A DNA stretch of 64,000 nt from Paucilactobacillus hokkaidonensis JCM 18461 (GCF_000829395.1 NZ_AP014680.1:1178001-1242000); one strand, 5' to 3'; positions 42,810-50,658 are shown, counted from the stretch's first letter. Numbers and translations are program-made. Notes: generated by a model from the sequence alone, not told the origin.

Positions 42810-43586
42810 ATGCATTCAATCTTGATTTTCATTTATCTATTAATTGCTGGAATAGCTTCTGGATTACTCAGTTCCATGGCGGGTTTGGCCTCTTTAATAT
42901 CATATCCAGTATTATTAAGCTTAGGACTACCACCAGTAAATGCAAATGTTACTAATACGGCATCATTAGTGTTTACTGGGATTGGTTCAGGTATTTCTTC
43001 AGTCACTGAATTAAAATCGCATAAAGAAGATACGATAAGAGTTTCCATCTTATCAATCGCTGGAGCAGTTGGTGGGAGTCTATTATTAACTTTGGCACCC
43101 GCCAGCACGTTTCAGCGCGTGGTGCCCTTGTTTATTTTTATGGCTGGCTGCTTGATGCTATTTTCTCTACGACAGGATTCTAAACCTTTTTTGTTTGCAA
43201 AAAAGCAGTCACAGTCATTATTAAAATCATTTTTAGCTAATAGTGCAATATTGCTTGTCGGCATTTATGGTGGTTATTTTGGTGCTGCAGCCGGAATTAT
43301 GTTGTTATCGATCCTGAGCATTACTTTAACTGCCCCATTACCTGTTAGTAATGCGATTAAAAATTTTACATCACTAATTACTAACTTGATCGCAATTTTT
43401 ATCTACACACTTACTATTAAGGTCTACTGGCTAATGGTAATTCCAATGGGAATTGGCATGTTTATTGGTGGGTACATTGGTCCAATAATTGTTCGGCGGG
43501 TGCCAACGAGACCATTGAGAATTTGCATTTCTGTTGCCGCATTTTGTTTGGCGGGTTATTTATTTTATGGAGCCTACTTTAAATAA
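42810..43586 (+). CDS. TauE/SafE family anion exporter-like membrane protein
   Basis: 258 residues, seven or eight transmembrane segments in two repeats; each repeat carries the family's glycine-rich segment (GIASGLLSSMAGLASLISYPVLLSLGLPP; GIYGGYFGAAAGIMLLSILS). The family includes exporters of sulfite, sulfoacetate and other organosulfur anions. The ATG at 42810 is 8 nt after GGGGG; an in-frame TTG 15 nt upstream is rejected. Substrate unknown. It follows the SDR gene by 87 nt with no clear terminator between, so co-transcription is possible. Confidence 0.88.
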   Translation: MHSILIFIYLLIAGIASGLLSSMAGLASLISYPVLLSLGLPPVNANVTNTASLVFTGIGSGISSVTELKSHKEDTIRVSILSIAGAVGGSLLLTLAPASTFQRVVPLFIFMAGCLMLFSLRQDSKPFLFAKKQSQSLLKSFLANSAILLVGIYGGYFGAAAGIMLLSILSITLTAPLPVSNAIKNFTSLITNLIAIFIYTLTIKVYWLMVIPMGIGMFIGGYIGPIIVRRVPTRPLRICISVAAFCLAGYLFYGAYFK

Positions 43587-43688
43587 TAGCTAGTTAATAA
43601 AAATCCATATTCCACAAAATACTAGTTAATAAATCCAAAAATAAGACTAAATTGCATTTTATAATTTCAGAACAAACCAAAGTTTAAC

Positions 43689-43717
43689 TTTACGAGCTGA
43701 AGCATGATTGCTATACT
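43689..43717 (+). promoter_or_regulatory. Promoter of tRNA-Ser
   Basis: TTTACG, 17 nt, TATACT, ending 18 nt before the mature 5' end of the tRNA. Confidence 0.65.
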
Positions 43718-43735
43718 AGTCAATGGATCATTTCT

Positions 43736-43824
43736 GGAGAGTTGGCAGAGTGGTAATGCAACGGACTCGAAATCCGTCGAACCGGTTTAATGCCGGCGCG
43801 CAGGTTCAAATCCTGTACTCTCCT
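43736..43824 (+). tRNA. tRNA-Ser(CGA)
   Basis: Class II tRNA with 7-bp acceptor stem GGAGAGT/ACTCTCC, anticodon arm ACGGA-CTCGAAA-TCCGT (anticodon CGA at 43768-43770, reading UCG), a long variable arm (ACCGG...CCGGC) and T-loop GTTCAAAT. CCA is not encoded. It is isolated, not in a tRNA cluster, and is followed by a terminator. Confidence 0.96.
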
Positions 43825-43861
43825 TATTTAGAACAAATAAGAACATTTTAAAAAAATAAAG

Positions 43862-43896
43862 AATCCTATTAAATCAACGCTTAGTAGGATTTTTTA
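43862..43896 (+). terminator. Terminator after tRNA-Ser
   Basis: AATCCTATTAA / TTAGTAGGATT (11 bp, one G-U), 8-nt loop, then a T-run. Confidence 0.88.
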
Positions 43897-43898
43897 TT

Positions 43899-44093
43899 TT
43901 ATTAAATGAAGTTTCTAGATTCCCCCCATCACGGTTACATGCACTAAATGGTGATAAGAAAGGACTTTTTGCAGTAGACATTAGTGCTAATTATCGTTTA
44001 CTATTTGCAGGGTTTAATAACAAACACGAACAGACTTTGGACACCACAAAAATAGTAGCCGTTGTATTTATTGATGTTGAAGATTATCACTAA
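43899..44093 (+). pseudogene. 5'-truncated HigB/RelE-like toxin remnant
   Basis: An open frame without any start codon encodes 64 residues that match the C-terminal two thirds of the HigB/RelE killer-protein family: RFPPSRLHALNGDKKGLFAVDI, NYRLLFAGF, and the ending FIDVEDYH. Intact toxins have about 95-105 residues, so roughly 40 N-terminal residues are gone; the frame runs back into the tRNA-Ser terminator. It is followed 16 nt later by the intact HigA-like antitoxin, the normal toxin-first order. It is probably a decayed toxin-antitoxin locus beside a tRNA. Confidence 0.82.
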
Positions 44094-44109
44094 AAGGATG
44101 GTGTAAATT

Positions 44110-44430
44110 ATGTATAAAGTTGATTTTAATGATGCCATAGAAATGAATGTCACTCCGACTACTTCGGCAGCGGATGCGCTAAAAGAAACAATGGCATATC
44201 ACCACATTACACAAACTGAATTTGCAAAGCACATTGCAATTTCGCAAAAACAGTTATCATTTATTTTGAATCGTCGTGCTTATATGAGTATCCAAGTAGC
44301 ACGACAAATCGAACAAGCTACCGGATTAAGTGCAAAATGGTTATTGCAACTTGATTTCAATTACCAGTTTGCTAACCATGAATCGGATGATCATGATGGT
44401 GTAGAAAGATTTAATTGGGCTATGGCTTAA
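44110..44430 (+). CDS. HigA-like antitoxin (XRE-type helix-turn-helix), orphaned
   Basis: 106 residues. A helix-turn-helix spans about 35-75 (ITQTEFAKHIAISQKQLSFILNRRAYMSIQVARQIEQATG), followed by SAKWLLQLDFNYQ, the typical HigA end. It would neutralise HigB and repress its own operon. The ribosome site AAGGATGGTG is intact. With the toxin remnant upstream it is now an orphan, and may act only as a repressor or cross-protect against other HigB toxins. Terminator at 44486-44526. Confidence 0.88.
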   Translation: MYKVDFNDAIEMNVTPTTSAADALKETMAYHHITQTEFAKHIAISQKQLSFILNRRAYMSIQVARQIEQATGLSAKWLLQLDFNYQFANHESDDHDGVERFNWAMA

Positions 44431-44485
44431 CCAATTGTTTAAATCTGCTGTCTTGGGCCTCAAATCGAATCCAATTAAACAATGT

Positions 44486-44526
44486 AAAAAGTCTTCTTTA
44501 GTTAATTGCAGCTAGAGAAGACTTTT
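44486..44526 (+). terminator. Terminator after the HigA-like gene
   Basis: AAAAGTCTTCT / AGAAGACTTTT with an inner TAG/CTA pairing and T-run. Confidence 0.8.
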
Positions 44527-44648
44527 ATGTATTCCCATCTACGTTAGGACATGAATAGCCATTAATTTTTCTGAAATAACGCCTCACCCCACTTTAAAGT
44601 AAAAATTAATTGCTTTTTCACCGAAAATATAATATCCTTATTCCATTA

Positions 44649-44665
44649 ACTTACAAAAAGTAAGT
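44649..44665. promoter_or_regulatory. Inverted repeat upstream of the LLM oxidoreductase
   Basis: ACTTAC-AAAAA-GTAAGT, 24 bp upstream of the start codon: a plausible repressor operator in the 5' leader. Confidence 0.5.
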
Positions 44666-44688
44666 AAACAAATGGAGGCTCACAACCT

Positions 44689-45744
44689 ATGGTAGATATT
44701 AATAAATTAGAATTCGGTATTGAAACTTTCGGCGATATTGTCGCCAATGAGGATGGTAGCGTAAAATCAGCAGCAGAATCGATCCGTCAAATCATTCACG
44801 AAGGTGAAATTGCAGATCAGTATGGAATTAATGTCATCGGAGTTGGTGAGCACCATCGCCCAGACTACAGTGTATCTAGTCCGGAAACTGTTCTAGCGGC
44901 CATTGCATCAGTAACTAAAAATATTAAACTAGCAACGGCCGTAACCGTTTTAAGCTCCGATGATCCCGTTCGTGTCTATGAACGGTTTGCAACACTGGAT
45001 GGTTTATCCAATGGACGCGCACAGGTAATGCTTGGGCGCGGATCGTTTACCGAATCATTCCCATTATTTGGTTATGATTTAACCGACTATGACGACCTAT
45101 TCAACGAAAAGTTAGAACTATATAAACAGTTGCAAACAGAAAAGGACGTTACTTGGTCTGGTAAATTTCGTGCTCCCCTAAAGAATCAAGAAGTCTATCC
45201 AAAAACTGAAAATGGTGAGCTAGAAACCTATATTGGTATTGGTGGCTCTCCTGAATCGATTATCCGTGCAGCCCGATTCGGTTATAAAGTCATCCTTGCC
45301 ATTATTGGCGGCCAAGCTGATCGATTCAAACCCTACATTGATTTATACCATCAGGCAGCCAAAAAATTCAATATGCCTGAATACCCAATTGCGGTCCACT
45401 CACATGGATTCATCTCTGATAATGGAAATGAAGCAATCGAAGTTGCCTTCAGAAATATCAAAGCTAATTTTGATCGCATTGGTTTAACTCGTGGCTGGGC
45501 TCCCATGAGCCGCGAACAATTCGATGGTGAAACCAAAAACGGTTCATTTTATGTTGGCGATCCTGAAACTGTTGCACAACGAATCGCACGCACAATTGAC
45601 CTGCTTAATTTAGGTCGATTTGATTTAGTTTATGGTGCCGGCAACCAGACTGTCACTCAAAGAGAACACATGATTGAACTATTTGGCACCAAAGTCATCC
45701 CTCGCGTTAAGGAAATCCTAACAGAAAAGGAGGCAGTCAAATAA
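44689..45744 (+). CDS. LLM-class flavin-dependent oxidoreductase (luciferase-like)
   Basis: 351 residues, TIM-barrel luciferase-like family. It has the N-terminal EFGIETFGD strand, GVGEHHRPDYSVSSPE with the conserved His pair, TAVTVLSSDDPVRVYERFATLDGLSNGRA and GRGSFTESFPLFGYDL. Such enzymes use FMN or F420 reduced by a partner. Its stop overlaps the next start by one base (TAATG), so it is translationally coupled to a F420-reductase-like gene. Substrate unknown. Start ATG with GGAGG 10 nt upstream. Confidence 0.92.
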   Translation: MVDINKLEFGIETFGDIVANEDGSVKSAAESIRQIIHEGEIADQYGINVIGVGEHHRPDYSVSSPETVLAAIASVTKNIKLATAVTVLSSDDPVRVYERFATLDGLSNGRAQVMLGRGSFTESFPLFGYDLTDYDDLFNEKLELYKQLQTEKDVTWSGKFRAPLKNQEVYPKTENGELETYIGIGGSPESIIRAARFGYKVILAIIGGQADRFKPYIDLYHQAAKKFNMPEYPIAVHSHGFISDNGNEAIEVAFRNIKANFDRIGLTRGWAPMSREQFDGETKNGSFYVGDPETVAQRIARTIDLLNLGRFDLVYGAGNQTVTQREHMIELFGTKVIPRVKEILTEKEAVK

Positions 45745-46430
45745 TGACAATTAAACGAGTTGGAATTATCGGGGCTGGTAAAGTTGGAATTGTCCTCGCC
45801 GGCCTAGCTCTAAATGCAGGTTATGAAGTTCGTATCTCTGGATCTGGATCGGTTGAAAAAATTGGCCTGACAATTAAAACATTAGTCCCTGGCGCCATTG
45901 CATCAGAAAATAAAGATGTGGTTGCCAATAGTGACATTATTATTTTAGCAATTCCACTGAGTCGTTATAAAAATATCGACCCTGTGCTGCTAAAAAATAA
46001 GCTGGTTATCGATGCAACAAACTATTGGTGGGAAACAGACGGGATCCGTGAAGAAGTGCTCGCACCAGATTCAACCTCCAGTGAACAGGTTCAAGCATAT
46101 TTCAAGTTTAGTACCATTGTGAAAACATTTAATCATATGGGCTATCATAACCTGCAAGAAGAAACCCATCCAAAAAATGATCCAAGACGCAAAGCACTAT
46201 TTGTCACTGGCGATAATCAAGAAGCTGTCACTACGGTCGCTGAGTTTGTCGATACAATGGGCTTTGATCAGGTTATTCATCATGATCTTGCCGATGGTAT
46301 TATGACTGAGCCCGGTAGTCCTTTGTTTGGTGCCAGCTTAAACTACGAAGATTTGAAACAAATTATTGATCATTTCGATCAAACGGAATTTGGTAAAAAA
46401 GTGGCAGCATCAAAAATAAAACCCGCTTAA
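45744..46430 (+). CDS. NADPH-binding F420-oxidoreductase-like protein
   Basis: 228 residues with an N-terminal Rossmann motif GIIGAGKVGIVLAGLAL and the F420_oxidored/P5CR-like fold continuing through VANSDIIILAIPLSRY, VIDATNYWW and FNHMGYH. Homologues reduce F420 or flavins with NADPH, or act as dinucleotide-dependent reductases. Lactobacilli are not known to make F420, so it probably feeds reduced flavin, or another acceptor, to the coupled luciferase-like enzyme. Followed by a strong terminator. Confidence 0.85.
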   Translation: MTIKRVGIIGAGKVGIVLAGLALNAGYEVRISGSGSVEKIGLTIKTLVPGAIASENKDVVANSDIIILAIPLSRYKNIDPVLLKNKLVIDATNYWWETDGIREEVLAPDSTSSEQVQAYFKFSTIVKTFNHMGYHNLQEETHPKNDPRRKALFVTGDNQEAVTTVAEFVDTMGFDQVIHHDLADGIMTEPGSPLFGASLNYEDLKQIIDHFDQTEFGKKVAASKIKPA

Positions 46431-46450
46431 TTTTGAGTAAATTTCACAAA

Positions 46451-46497
46451 ATGGCCCAAGACTATTTAAATCTAATAGTCTTGGGTCATCTTTTTTT
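46451..46497 (+). terminator. Terminator of the LLM/reductase operon
   Basis: ATGGCCCAAGACTATT / AATAGTCTTGGGTCAT, 16 bp with one G-U, loop TAAATCT, then seven T. It is also positioned to serve the convergent TetR gene. Confidence 0.93.
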
Positions 46498-46503
46498 GTA
46501 AAA

Positions 46504-47058
46504 TCACAAATTATTTGGTATTAATAAACGATACAATCGCAATCCTTCAGTCTTTGCAATCGAGTCTGGTGCTTGAGCTATCTGTTGGGCAAAGCTTAAG
46601 ATTGTAGTGCCTAGAAAATCGCTAATAAAGTTTCTAGTCTGTTTTGAATAGTCTCGTAAAATCAAAATTTGTAACGCTGTGCCGCTAAATAATGATTGGA
46701 TTTCAGCTTGAACATTACCCCATTTCATCATTTTAAATAACTCAATGTTGGCATAGATCATATCAACGATCACCGTACTGGCATTAGTGAAATCAAGCTG
46801 TTCAAGATCATCAATTTGCTGCTTAAATTTAGCAATTTCAATCAAAAATTGAACAACAATTACGTCCCCAATATTTTGATGATGCCGATAAAAAGTAGCC
46901 CGTGAAATACTAGCGTTCTGACATAAATCATTAATTTTAATTTCATCAAACACTGCCTCAGACTGATATCTGACTTTCAATGCATCGAAAAGTTTGAGCT
47001 CTGTTTCTTCTTTTCTTTTATCAATTTTAATCTGTGGATCTAAAAATATTTTAGCCAT
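46504..47058 (-). CDS. TetR-family regulator (divergent from the amidohydrolase)
   Basis: 184 residues from the ATG at 47058; a longer frame would start inside the operator palindrome. The N-terminal HTH reads IKINDLCQNASISRATFYRHHQNIGDVI, and the rest is a helical ligand domain. The palindrome at 47068-47091 lies between this gene and the divergent amidohydrolase, so it likely represses both. The ribosome site is weak. The inducer might be an aromatic acid, inferred only from the neighbour. Confidence 0.88.
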   Translation of the reverse strand: MAKIFLDPQIKIDKRKEETELKLFDALKVRYQSEAVFDEIKINDLCQNASISRATFYRHHQNIGDVIVVQFLIEIAKFKQQIDDLEQLDFTNASTVIVDMIYANIELFKMMKWGNVQAEIQSLFSGTALQILILRDYSKQTRNFISDFLGTTILSFAQQIAQAPDSIAKTEGLRLYRLLIPNNL

Positions 47059-47067
47059 TTTATTAAT

Positions 47068-47091
47068 GAGACACATTGCAACAAGTGTCTC
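47068..47091. promoter_or_regulatory. Operator palindrome of the TetR/amidohydrolase pair
   Basis: GAGACAC, 10 bp, GTGTCTC: perfect 7-bp arms, 10 bp upstream of the TetR start and about 30 bp upstream of a TATAAT (47124-47129) for the amidohydrolase. Confidence 0.75.
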
Positions 47092-47164
47092 TTAATCTCC
47101 TTTCTTTTATCATTACCTAACCATATAATACTAGTAAACAATCATCTAAAAAGGAGTTTTTACA

Positions 47165-48169
47165 ATGAAAGTTATTACAGTTGAAGAACATTTCGAGTCG
47201 CCTAAAATTACTGCAGCAATCAACCAACTTAACGGAAAATCAGCATTGCCTAATGTTAGTCCAGATATGCTGCACTATATGCAAGCATCCCTGCCCTCAC
47301 CGGAAGAAATGCAAGATGTCAGTAAGCAACGAATTGCCTTTATGGATCAATATGGCATCGACATGCAAATTCTTTCTTATGGCAATTCATCCCCAGAAAA
47401 TTTGAATCCTAAAATCTCAGTGGACCTATCGCGGCAAGCAAATGATGAATTAGCCCAAGTAGTAGCCACCAATCCCAATCGTTTCGGTGCTCTAGCCGTA
47501 TTGCCAGTCGGTGATCCACAAGCAGCAGCAACTGAATTAAAACGTGCAGTCAATGAACTGGGCTTTAATGGTGTTTTACTCAAAAGCCACTATCAAGATA
47601 GATTCTTTGATGATCCATTTTATTTTCCCATCTTTAAAATGGCTAGCGAGCTTGATGTTCCCGTCTACTTTCATCCTTCTTTTATCGCTCCAGCTGTCAC
47701 TAAGCATTATTTTGAAAGTGCTGAATGGTCCGATGTTGTCACAGGAATTTTTTCATCGGCCGGCTATGGTTGGCATATGGATGTTGGCATTCAAGTCATG
47801 CGCATGGTCATCTCGGGTATTTTTGATAAACTGCCTAATTTAAAACTAGTTTCAGGTCATTGGGGTGAACTGGTGCCCATGTTCCTTGCACGATTAGATG
47901 ACGAACTCACCGCTTATAGCGGTTTAAAACATCCGTTCTCTTACTACTACCGCAAAAATGTTTATTTGACGCCTAGTGGCATCCTCAGCAAGCCACAGTT
48001 AAACTTTGCATTAGCTGAAATGGGACCGGAACATCTAATTTATTCAATTGATTATCCATATAAACAACCAACTAATTCTAAGACTTACTTAGAAAATACT
48101 GATTTGTCGGCTGAACAACTTGAATTATTTGCCCATCAAAATGCTGAGAAAATATTCCATTTAAAATAA
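47165..48169 (+). CDS. Amidohydrolase-superfamily decarboxylase, gamma-resorcylate decarboxylase-like
   Basis: 334 residues, Amidohydro_2 TIM barrel. Metal/active-site positions match gamma-resorcylate (2,6-dihydroxybenzoate) decarboxylase: Glu7/His9 in EEHF, His170 in YFHPS, His232 in SGHWGE and Asp296 in SIDYP. The blocks RIAFMDQYGIDMQILS and NPNRFGALAVLPVGDP also agree. It would decarboxylate hydroxybenzoate-type acids without cofactor other than a divalent metal; salicylate or ACMS-like substrates are alternatives. Monocistronic, with AAGGAG upstream. Confidence 0.85.
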   Translation: MKVITVEEHFESPKITAAINQLNGKSALPNVSPDMLHYMQASLPSPEEMQDVSKQRIAFMDQYGIDMQILSYGNSSPENLNPKISVDLSRQANDELAQVVATNPNRFGALAVLPVGDPQAAATELKRAVNELGFNGVLLKSHYQDRFFDDPFYFPIFKMASELDVPVYFHPSFIAPAVTKHYFESAEWSDVVTGIFSSAGYGWHMDVGIQVMRMVISGIFDKLPNLKLVSGHWGELVPMFLARLDDELTAYSGLKHPFSYYYRKNVYLTPSGILSKPQLNFALAEMGPEHLIYSIDYPYKQPTNSKTYLENTDLSAEQLELFAHQNAEKIFHLK

Positions 48170-48197
48170 TCCTTTTGATTATGAACTGCAACATTTA

Positions 48198-48232
48198 CAA
48201 TTAGTTCTCCCTTGGAGGATTAATTGTTTTTT
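48198..48232 (+). terminator. Terminator after the amidohydrolase gene
   Basis: CAATTA..CTCC-CTT-GGAG..TAATTG interrupted stem followed by six T, just before the convergent TetR stop. Confidence 0.75.
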
Positions 48233-48235
48233 ATA

Positions 48236-48793
48236 TTAATTTACTAACATCGCTAAAATAGCTGCAACGTTTTCTTTAAAATCCGCTTGTCGTTCTTCAA
48301 GATTATTGTCACCATTATTATGTGCATTCACTGATTCTCCCAACATAAAATCAGATAACAATGCTGTCCCTCGCCGAATAATAGTTGGATCAGCACTAAT
48401 CTGTGACAAATATTTTGGGAGCATATCGTATAATCGACTATACTCTGTAGCCACGTTGGCATAGTGCAGGTATTTTGACACCGCCGCAAAATCATGGGGA
48501 ATGGCATCACTGTATTCATCAAATGCAACGGTATATGTTAGTTGTTCTAGTGCTGCTGTTCCACTAAGCCCATCTAACACTTGGTAAAGCTGATTAACCA
48601 GTTCTTTCAATCCTTGTGCAAAAACTTTTGCTCGTAAATCTTCCGTATTTTTAGCATATCGATACATCGACTGTGGCTGAATATTCAGTTTTTTGGCAAC
48701 ATTACTAAGCGTAACGGCCTCAAAACTATCTTCAACTGCCACTTTGGCAGCTGCCGCTAGTACCCGCTCATCATTTAAAATTCTGCGTTTCAT
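48236..48793 (-). CDS. TetR-family regulator (divergent from the NmrA-like gene)
   Basis: 185 residues from the ATG at 48793 (GGAGGG upstream; five upstream codons rejected). HTH: VTLSNVAKKLNIQPQSMYRYAKNTEDL. The C-terminal part resembles the TetR_C domain with a YDMLPKYLSQI segment and an acidic NGDNNLEER loop. Two matching 21-bp palindromes lie in the interval with the divergent oxidoreductase, so this is very probably their ligand. Confidence 0.9.
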   Translation of the reverse strand: MKRRILNDERVLAAAAKVAVEDSFEAVTLSNVAKKLNIQPQSMYRYAKNTEDLRAKVFAQGLKELVNQLYQVLDGLSGTAALEQLTYTVAFDEYSDAIPHDFAAVSKYLHYANVATEYSRLYDMLPKYLSQISADPTIIRRGTALLSDFMLGESVNAHNNGDNNLEERQADFKENVAAILAMLVN

Positions 48794-48825
48794 AATTCCC
48801 TCCGACAAATAAAATGGAAAGTTAC

Positions 48826-48854
48826 TTGATAAACTTAATGACTAAGTTTATACT
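48826..48854 (+). promoter_or_regulatory. Promoter of the NmrA-like oxidoreductase gene
   Basis: TTGATA, 17 nt, TATACT. Operator 1 occupies exactly the spacer between the two hexamers. Confidence 0.85.
48830..48850. promoter_or_regulatory. TetR operator 1
   Basis: TAAACTTA-ATGAC-TAAGTTTA, perfect 8-bp arms; lies between the -35 and -10 boxes. Confidence 0.88.
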
Positions 48855-48860
48855 TTCTAT

Positions 48861-48881
48861 TAAACTTAATAACTAAGTTTA
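48861..48881. promoter_or_regulatory. TetR operator 2
   Basis: TAAACTTA-ATAAC-TAAGTTTA, same arms as operator 1 and 31 bp (three helical turns) downstream, covering the predicted start point. Confidence 0.88.
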
Positions 48882-48914
48882 GCATAAAAATGGAAAATAA
48901 AAAGGAGCAACATT

Positions 48915-49550
48915 ATGAAAATAGGAATTATTGGTGCCACAGGTAATGCAGGAAGCGTAATTTTCAAAGAAGCACAGGCACGCGGCCATGAGGTCACTGC
49001 GATTGTACGAAGTGCAGACAAAGCAACTAAGATGTTGGGCGAAAACATAAATATCTTAGAAAAGAATGCTTTAGAATTAACTCAGAGTGATTTAAACCCA
49101 TTTGATGCAATTATTAACGCATCTGCCCTACTTCCAGCTTATCTGAATCTTGATTTAGCTACCAAATTAATTAATCTTTTCCGGGATAATGACAAAACAC
49201 AGTTAATCTTCATTGCGGGTGCTAGTTCCTTAGTGAAAGAAGACGGTTCACTTCAAATTACTGACATGTTGAAGGCATTTGCTGGAGAACCTTGGATTGA
49301 AATCCCAACGCAGCAATCCTATGAACTACAATTTTTAAAGTGGATCGATAATGTTAATTGGACTGTCATGATTCCTCAAAATGAATTTACAGCTGGTGCC
49401 AAAACTAATTATCGGCTAGGAACTAACGAAATCATGCTAAGTAAAAATAATAAATCAGAGGTTTCATTTGGTAATTTTGCGGCCGCCATGCTTGATGAAA
49501 TTGAAGATCCGAAACATATTCGCAAACAATTTACTGTGGTTAACAACTAA
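48915..49550 (+). CDS. NAD(P)-binding NmrA-like oxidoreductase
   Basis: 211 residues, atypical SDR. It opens with KIGIIGATGNAGSVIFKEA (GxxGxxG) and has HEVTAIVRSADKA, INASALL, and LIFIAGASSL, as in the YhfK/YwnB-like NADH-flavin reductase group. Redox activity toward flavins, quinones or thiol/aldehyde stress products is plausible but unproven. Controlled by the divergent TetR protein through the twin operators. Start has AAGGAG 8 nt upstream. Confidence 0.88.
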   Translation: MKIGIIGATGNAGSVIFKEAQARGHEVTAIVRSADKATKMLGENINILEKNALELTQSDLNPFDAIINASALLPAYLNLDLATKLINLFRDNDKTQLIFIAGASSLVKEDGSLQITDMLKAFAGEPWIEIPTQQSYELQFLKWIDNVNWTVMIPQNEFTAGAKTNYRLGTNEIMLSKNNKSEVSFGNFAAAMLDEIEDPKHIRKQFTVVNN

Positions 49551-49565
49551 TCTATGTACAAATAT

Positions 49566-49614
49566 AAAATTCGTAAGAAATTTAAAACTAATTTCTTATG
49601 GATTTTATATTTTT
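49566..49614 (+). terminator. Terminator after the NmrA-like gene
   Basis: AAAATTCGTAAGAAATT / AATTTCTTATGGATTTT, 17 bp including G-U pairs, 7-nt loop, then ATATTTTT. Confidence 0.8.
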
Positions 49615-49748
49615 AAGCATTAATATTCTCATTAGCTTATTATTCCACCATTTTAAGTATATCAGGGCTTTCATCATTAATAATCTGATTGCCTTTATTC
49701 AAAATGAGCGTAAAATGAAGAACATAATGCACGTAAAGGAGTTGCACC

Positions 49749-50618
49749 ATGTATCATTTATTAACAGATTCAGCCATTGATTTACCCTATCAAACACTTA
49801 TTGATAATCACGTCGATTTTGTGTCCATGCATGTGGATATCAACGGCCAAGAATATACAGATGATTTAGAGCACCACTTTGACTTGAACCATTTTTACCA
49901 ACAAATCGCTAACGGGGTTATGCCATCAACTGCGCAGATCAATATTGGTCAGTTTGTTGAATTTTTTAAACCGTACATTGAGGCTAAAACACCAATTCTA
50001 TACCTCGGATTTTCTTCTGGTTTAAGCGGTACTTTTAACAATGCCCAACAGGCTAGAAAAATGTTGCTTGCTGAACATCCAGATGCTCAGATATACCTTG
50101 TTGATTCCCTGGCTGCTTGCTGTGGCGAAGGATTAATGCTACTTGATGCTATCGATAAAAAAGCAGCAGGCATGAAAATTGATGAACTCGCCAAGTGGTT
50201 CACTGACAACCGGCTGCGCTATCGCCAGTGGTTTACAGTGGACGATCTTAATTACTTGTATCATGGTGGTCGAGTATCACGCGCTTCCGCCACTGTGGGT
50301 TCTCTATTGCACATCAAACCGGTCATGGACGTTGATACTGATGGTCATCTCCGAGTAGTTAAAAAAGCCCGTTCACGTCGTAAATCACTAGAGGCTCTTG
50401 CTGCTAGTACATTTGAGACAATCGAGAACCATGAAAATCCCAGAATCATTATTGCTACCAGCCATGCTGATGATGCAGCTAAAATAGTGCGTGACCATAT
50501 CCTCAGCAGTATCCCTAACGCACGAATATTAATTGAACATATTGGTCCTACGATTGCTAGTCATACTGGGTTAGGCTGTGTGGCAGTCTTTTCACTTGGC
50601 AATGAAGATCGACATTAA
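49749..50618 (+). CDS. DegV family fatty-acid-binding protein
   Basis: 289 residues. Starts YHLLTDSAIDLPYQ (DegV N-terminal signature). It has MPSTAQINIGQFVEFF, GFSSGLSGTFNNAQ and VDSLAACCGEG, residues that line the lipid pocket, and the C-terminal TGLGCVAVF. DegV/FakB proteins present fatty acids to the FakA kinase for phospholipid synthesis. The ATG has AAGGAG 7 nt upstream. Monocistronic. Confidence 0.95.
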   Translation: MYHLLTDSAIDLPYQTLIDNHVDFVSMHVDINGQEYTDDLEHHFDLNHFYQQIANGVMPSTAQINIGQFVEFFKPYIEAKTPILYLGFSSGLSGTFNNAQQARKMLLAEHPDAQIYLVDSLAACCGEGLMLLDAIDKKAAGMKIDELAKWFTDNRLRYRQWFTVDDLNYLYHGGRVSRASATVGSLLHIKPVMDVDTDGHLRVVKKARSRRKSLEALAASTFETIENHENPRIIIATSHADDAAKIVRDHILSSIPNARILIEHIGPTIASHTGLGCVAVFSLGNEDRH

Positions 50619-50658
50619 ATATCAATTGTTTCCCTTGAATTACACAAAAAAATGAATC

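Noticed and set aside
43590-43637. Direct repeat CTAGTTAATAAA..TCCA before tRNA-Ser
   Set aside because: Short, imperfect and AT-rich; most likely chance or slippage.
43736-43900. tRNA-Ser as an attachment site of an integrated element
   Set aside because: No integrase gene and no repeated tRNA 3' end were found in the window; only the truncated toxin hints at past recombination.
49598-49780. 60-codon plus-strand frame before degV
   Set aside because: Begins inside the terminator hairpin, overlaps degV out of frame, and has no Shine-Dalgarno.
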